In this document: piece after piece, positions 6,358 through 8,603 of the stretch
How positions within the stretch are numbered: position 1 is the first letter of the stretch
How the letters are laid out: every line of letters starts with the position of its first letter
From: Bacillota bacterium
GTDB lineage: Bacteria > Bacillota > Limnochordia > Darwinibacteriales > Darwinibacteriaceae
Length of the DNA: 8,603 nucleotides
Assembly (NCBI GenBank): GCA_012518325.1
Contig: JAAYSR010000262.1
Location: 1 to 8,603, forward strand
Direction: 5' to 3'
Notes under the pieces: generated by a model
Told to the model about the DNA's origin: nothing
Databases searched by the model: none
The model's input: only the letters and a program-made list of their open reading frames with translations
Made by a program: the position numbers and the translations under genes

Positions 6358-7348
6358 TGCACTGCTGACCGGGTGTGGACAGGATCGGCCCACACTGTAC
6401 GTCTATAACTGGGGCGACTATATCGATGAGGACATTCTGGAAGAGTTCGAGAAAGAGTTTAACATGAAGGTGGTCTATGACACCTTTTCCACCAATGAAG
6501 ATTTGTACGTCAAGCTGAAAAGCGGGGGCAGCACCTATGATGTGATATTCCCTTCCGACTACATGCTCACCAGGATGCTGAATGAGAACATGCTGGAAAA
6601 GATTGACCTGAGCAAAATCCCTAACCACAGGCATATCGACGAAAGCCTGATGGGTACAGTGTACGATCCGGATAATGAGTATTCGCTGCCGTACATGTGG
6701 GGGACAATCGGCATTCTCTACAACACAACGATGGTGGCGGAGCCGGTTGACAGCTGGGATGCACTCTGGGATCCGAGGTATGCCAAGGAAATCCTGATGC
6801 TGGACAGCCAGCGGGATTCCATGGCAGCCGCCCTGATTAAACTGGGCTACTCCATCAACACCTTGGATAAGCAGGAACTGGCAGAAGCCGGTGAGCTTCT
6901 CAAGCAGCAGAAGCCTCTGGTGCTGGCCTATGTTGTGGATGAAGGGAAGGACAAGATGGTTTCCGGCGAGGCCGCTCTGGCTTTGACCTGGTCTGGCGAA
7001 GCGATGTACGCCATTTCGGAAAATGATGACCTGGCCTATGTCATTCCCAAAGAGGGCACCAATGTTTGGTTCGATGTGATGGCAATTCCCAAAGGGGCTA
7101 AGAATTTGGAGGGAGCACTGCAGTTTATGGACTTTCTAAACCGTCCAGAGATTGCCCTCCGGAATGCCGATTACATCGGCTATGCTACACCGAATCTGGC
7201 TGCCCGGGCTATGCTCCCTGAGGAAATCCGCGATGACCCGCAGGCTTACCCAAATCTGGACGCGCTTGAAAACGCGGAATTCTTCGTGCATCTGGGGGAT
7301 ACCCTCAAGGATTACGATCGGATCTGGACAGAAGTCAAAGCACATTAG
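6305..7348 (+). CDS. potD: Spermidine/putrescine-binding lipoprotein PotD, first copy
   Basis: Extracytoplasmic receptor that binds polyamine and delivers it to PotBC. The precursor of 347 residues has a lipoprotein signal: MARK, a hydrophobic stretch, then LLTG-Cys24. Aligned by eye to E. coli PotD, pocket residues kept are Trp36, Tyr39, Ser84, Tyr86, Trp229, Trp255, Asp257 and Tyr293; Asp168, Glu171 and Gln327 of E. coli are replaced by Ser168, Asp171 and Phe327. Family blocks YVYNWGDYI, VIFPSDYML, WGTIGILYN and GYATPNLAAR are clear. ATG 6305 is preferred because AAGGAAGGA ends 9 bases upstream; ATG 6296 is too close to it. The potD2 start lies in the same place relative to an identical site. 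The gene begins inside potC. The family includes putrescine- and spermidine-preferring members, so the ligand is not settled. Confidence 0.94.
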   Translation: MARKVTLTLCVLGLAALSALLTGCGQDRPTLYVYNWGDYIDEDILEEFEKEFNMKVVYDTFSTNEDLYVKLKSGGSTYDVIFPSDYMLTRMLNENMLEKIDLSKIPNHRHIDESLMGTVYDPDNEYSLPYMWGTIGILYNTTMVAEPVDSWDALWDPRYAKEILMLDSQRDSMAAALIKLGYSINTLDKQELAEAGELLKQQKPLVLAYVVDEGKDKMVSGEAALALTWSGEAMYAISENDDLAYVIPKEGTNVWFDVMAIPKGAKNLEGALQFMDFLNRPEIALRNADYIGYATPNLAARAMLPEEIRDDPQAYPNLDALENAEFFVHLGDTLKDYDRIWTEVKAH

Positions 7349-7362
7349 AATGGTCTTTCAGG

Positions 7363-7384
7363 TGCCCCTTTTTCTAAAGGGGCA
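7363..7384 (+). terminator. Intercistronic hairpin between the two potD genes
   Basis: TGCCCCTTT (7363-7371) and AAAGGGGCA (7376-7384) form a perfect 9-base stem with a TTCT loop, 15 bases after the potD1 stop. The following sequence, TTCTTG, is only a weak T-tract, so termination is probably partial. It could reduce expression of the second potD or protect the upstream mRNA from 3' exonucleases, giving more PotD1 than PotD2. Confidence 0.55.
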
Positions 7385-7401
7385 TTCTTGCAGGAGGAGT
7401 A

Positions 7402-7455
7402 ATGCTGGCGTTTCAAGAAGGACAATTTCAAGGAAGGAGTGATCTGCTTGCTTAA
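7402..7455 (+). CDS. Possible 17-residue leader peptide before potD2
   Basis: ATG 7402 is preceded by AGGAGG (7392-7397) and opens a 17-codon frame, MLAFQEGQFQGRSDLLA, ending with TAA at 7453-7455. The frame reads through the potD2 ribosome site and stops just inside potD2, so its translation could couple to, or interfere with, potD2 initiation. The ribosome site is strong but its spacing (4 bases) is short. I recognise no family. It may be chance, since short frames near purine-rich sites are common. Confidence 0.3.
   Translation: MLAFQEGQFQGRSDLLA
7430..7438 (+). promoter_or_regulatory. Ribosome binding site deciding the potD2 start
   Basis: AAGGAAGGA is identical to the site before potD1 (6287-6295). 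In both copies an ATG/GTG follows immediately and the real start lies 9 bases on: ATG 6305 for potD1 and TTG 7448 for potD2. With these starts the lipobox cysteine is residue 24 in both proteins, which supports the choice. Confidence 0.75.
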
Positions 7456-8488
7456 GCGTGGCAAAACGATGTTGGTTCTGGTTCTCTTGGTGCTGGTGAG
7501 TGTAAGCTTAAGTGCTTGCCGGGATCGGCCTACGGTCTATGTTTACAACTGGGGCGATTATATCGACGAAAGCATTATCGCCGACTTTGAGAAAGAAACA
7601 AACATGCGTGTTGTCTACGATACCTATGCCACCAACGAAGACATGTATGTGAAGCTAAAGAGCGGCGGCAGCAGTTATGATGTGATTTTCCCTTCGGACT
7701 ATATGCTCACCAGGATGATCGAAGAGGACATGCTGGCAGAGCTTGACCTGGTGAAGATCCCCAACGCCAAGCATGTTGACGAACGCTTCATGGGGTTGGA
7801 GTACGATCCTGAGAACAAGTACTCTTTGCCCTATAAATGGGGGACAGTAGGCATTTTGTACAATACCGCCCTGGTGGAAGATGTTGTGGACAGCTGGGAC
7901 ATCCTCTGGGATCCTAAGTACAGCAAGGAGATCCTGATGCTGGACAGCCAGCGTGACTCAATTGCAGTTGCACTCTTGAAGCTTGGTTACAGCATTAATA
8001 CTCTGGACGAGGATCAGTTGGCCGAAGCGGGCGAGCTCCTCAAGGAGCAAAAGCCTTTAGTGTTAGCCTATGTGGTGGATGAGGGCCAGGACAAGATGAT
8101 TGCCGGAGAGGCGGCACTCGCGGTTGTCTGGTCAGGCGAAGCCACCAACGCCAGGATGGAAAACCCTGACTTGGCCTTCGCAATCCCGAAAGAAGGCACA
8201 AATCTGTGGTTTGATGTGATGGCGATCCCCAAGGATGCCAAGAATAAAGAAGGGGCAATGCGGTTCATTAACTTTATGAATGACCCCGAGATTGCCCTGC
8301 GCAATGCTGAGTACACTGGGTATGCAACGCCCAACAAAGCGGCCAGGGAAATGCTGCCTAAGGAGATTACAGAAGATCGTTCCATCTATCCTGAGGACGA
8401 GGATTTGGCGGGTGCCGAGATCTTCGTCAACTTAGGCCAGACCCTCAGCCTCTACGACCGGATTTGGACAGAAGTCAAAGCGCATTAG
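7448..8488 (+). CDS. potD: Spermidine/putrescine-binding lipoprotein PotD, second copy
   Basis: Paralogue of the upstream PotD, presumably using the same PotABC machinery. The precursor of 346 residues has a lipoprotein signal: MLKRGK, hydrophobic residues, then LSA-Cys24. By-eye pocket residues match the first copy at every position compared: Trp35, Tyr38, Ser83, Tyr85, Ser167, Asp170, Trp228, Trp254, Asp256, Tyr292 and Phe326. The two differ near the first pocket tryptophan (WSGEATNARMENPD here, WSGEAMYAISENDD in copy one) and in surface loops. The proposed start is TTG 7448, 9 bases after AAGGAAGGA; GTG 7439 abuts that site, and ATG 7469 would remove the basic part of the signal. It lies 99 bases after potD1, beyond a hairpin, and a strong terminator follows. 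Different affinity or ligand from copy one is possible but not shown. Confidence 0.92.
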   Translation: MLKRGKTMLVLVLLVLVSVSLSACRDRPTVYVYNWGDYIDESIIADFEKETNMRVVYDTYATNEDMYVKLKSGGSSYDVIFPSDYMLTRMIEEDMLAELDLVKIPNAKHVDERFMGLEYDPENKYSLPYKWGTVGILYNTALVEDVVDSWDILWDPKYSKEILMLDSQRDSIAVALLKLGYSINTLDEDQLAEAGELLKEQKPLVLAYVVDEGQDKMIAGEAALAVVWSGEATNARMENPDLAFAIPKEGTNLWFDVMAIPKDAKNKEGAMRFINFMNDPEIALRNAEYTGYATPNKAAREMLPKEITEDRSIYPEDEDLAGAEIFVNLGQTLSLYDRIWTEVKAH

Positions 8489-8502
8489 AACTAAGAAAAC
8501 AG

Positions 8503-8536
8503 AAAGCGACCCCCTTTAGACAGGGGGTCGCTTTTT
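8503..8536 (+). terminator. Rho-independent terminator of the pot operon
   Basis: A 13-base perfect stem, AAAGCGACCCCCT (8503-8515) with AGGGGGTCGCTTT (8522-8534), has a 6-base loop and ends in five T residues. It starts 14 bases after the potD2 stop. On the minus strand the stem is followed by CTTTCTGTTTTC, so it may also serve a converging transcript. Confidence 0.93.
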
Positions 8537-8603
8537 CCCGCCTATTTCAGCCTGGAGGCGGAGGCAAAATCTGACTTTGGTTCCTGGCTGGGCCATTTCT
8601 GCC
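8537..8603 (-). other. Possible 3' end of a converging gene at the window edge
   Basis: On the minus strand one frame enters from the right edge and reads QKWPSQEPKSDFASASRLK before a TAG at 8544-8542, just ahead of the two-way terminator. Another minus frame runs on into the terminator stem. The stretch is too short to recognise a family, and it could equally be intergenic. Confidence 0.2.

Larger units (their letters stand above)
6287..8490 (+). repeat. Tandem duplication of potD including its ribosome site
   Basis: Two direct copies: 6287-7350 and 7430-8490. Both begin with AAGGAAGGA followed nine bases later by the start codon, and both end in nearly the same 3' sequence, GGACAGAAGTCAAAGC-A/G-CATTAGAA, including the stop and two following bases. 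The mature proteins are about 73 percent identical by hand count, with one single-residue gap near the N-terminus. Divergence is spread along the whole length, so the duplication is old rather than an assembly artefact. Confidence 0.9.

Noticed and set aside
7363..7384. Hairpin as the true end of the operon, with potD2 a separate transcript
   Set aside because: The T-tract is poor and no promoter is visible in 7349-7447; the strong terminator lies after potD2.
6287..8490. Second potD as an assembly duplication
   Set aside because: The copies differ throughout at both protein and synonymous positions and have different intergenic contexts.

Overview
The window looks like chromosomal DNA from a motile, Gram-positive-type bacterium, most likely an anaerobic member of the Bacillota (Clostridia or a neighbouring class). 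The grounds are strong purine-rich Shine-Dalgarno sites, frequent GTG and TTG starts, a textbook sigma-A promoter, a Bacillus-type sigma-D promoter, solute-binding proteins made as lipoproteins, and roughly balanced base composition. The genus cannot be named from sequence alone. The DNA is densely coding; the longest gap without a gene is about 220 bases (2878-3097).

Left part (1-2877, all on the minus strand). Reading in the direction of transcription: a ZIP-family metal transporter (2877-2152), a short divergent flagellin (2099-1263) with its own sigma-D-type promoter and terminator, and a phosphoglucomutase/phosphomannomutase (1157 to the left edge, lacking its C-terminal domain). These three share no obvious pathway. 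The flagellin stands alone, with no other flagellar gene in view.

Right part (3004-8536, plus strand). This is one polyamine-uptake operon: an XRE-cupin regulator of the PuuR type, then potA (ATPase), potB and potC (permeases), and two tandem potD genes (spermidine/putrescine-binding lipoproteins, about 73 percent identical by hand count). The genes are tightly packed: a 22-base gap before potA, a 4-base overlap potA/potB, a 7-base overlap potB/potC and about 53 bases of overlap potC/potD1. A strong terminator follows the second potD. The operon has a near-consensus sigma-A promoter. Immediately downstream, from the predicted +1, lie two tandem copies of a 22-base unit, each containing a 17-base dyad; these are the best candidates for the regulator's own operators. 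The likely circuit is that the cupin domain senses a polyamine or related ligand and the HTH domain represses the whole operon from these sites.

The most noteworthy points are the double operator, the duplicated binding-protein gene feeding one permease, a hairpin plus a 17-codon reading frame between the two potD copies, and the orphan flagellin whose sigma-D promoter overlaps the stop codon of the metal transporter. I see no mobile element, CRISPR array, tRNA or rRNA. The systems themselves are known families; the novelty, if any, is in the regulation and in the potD duplication.
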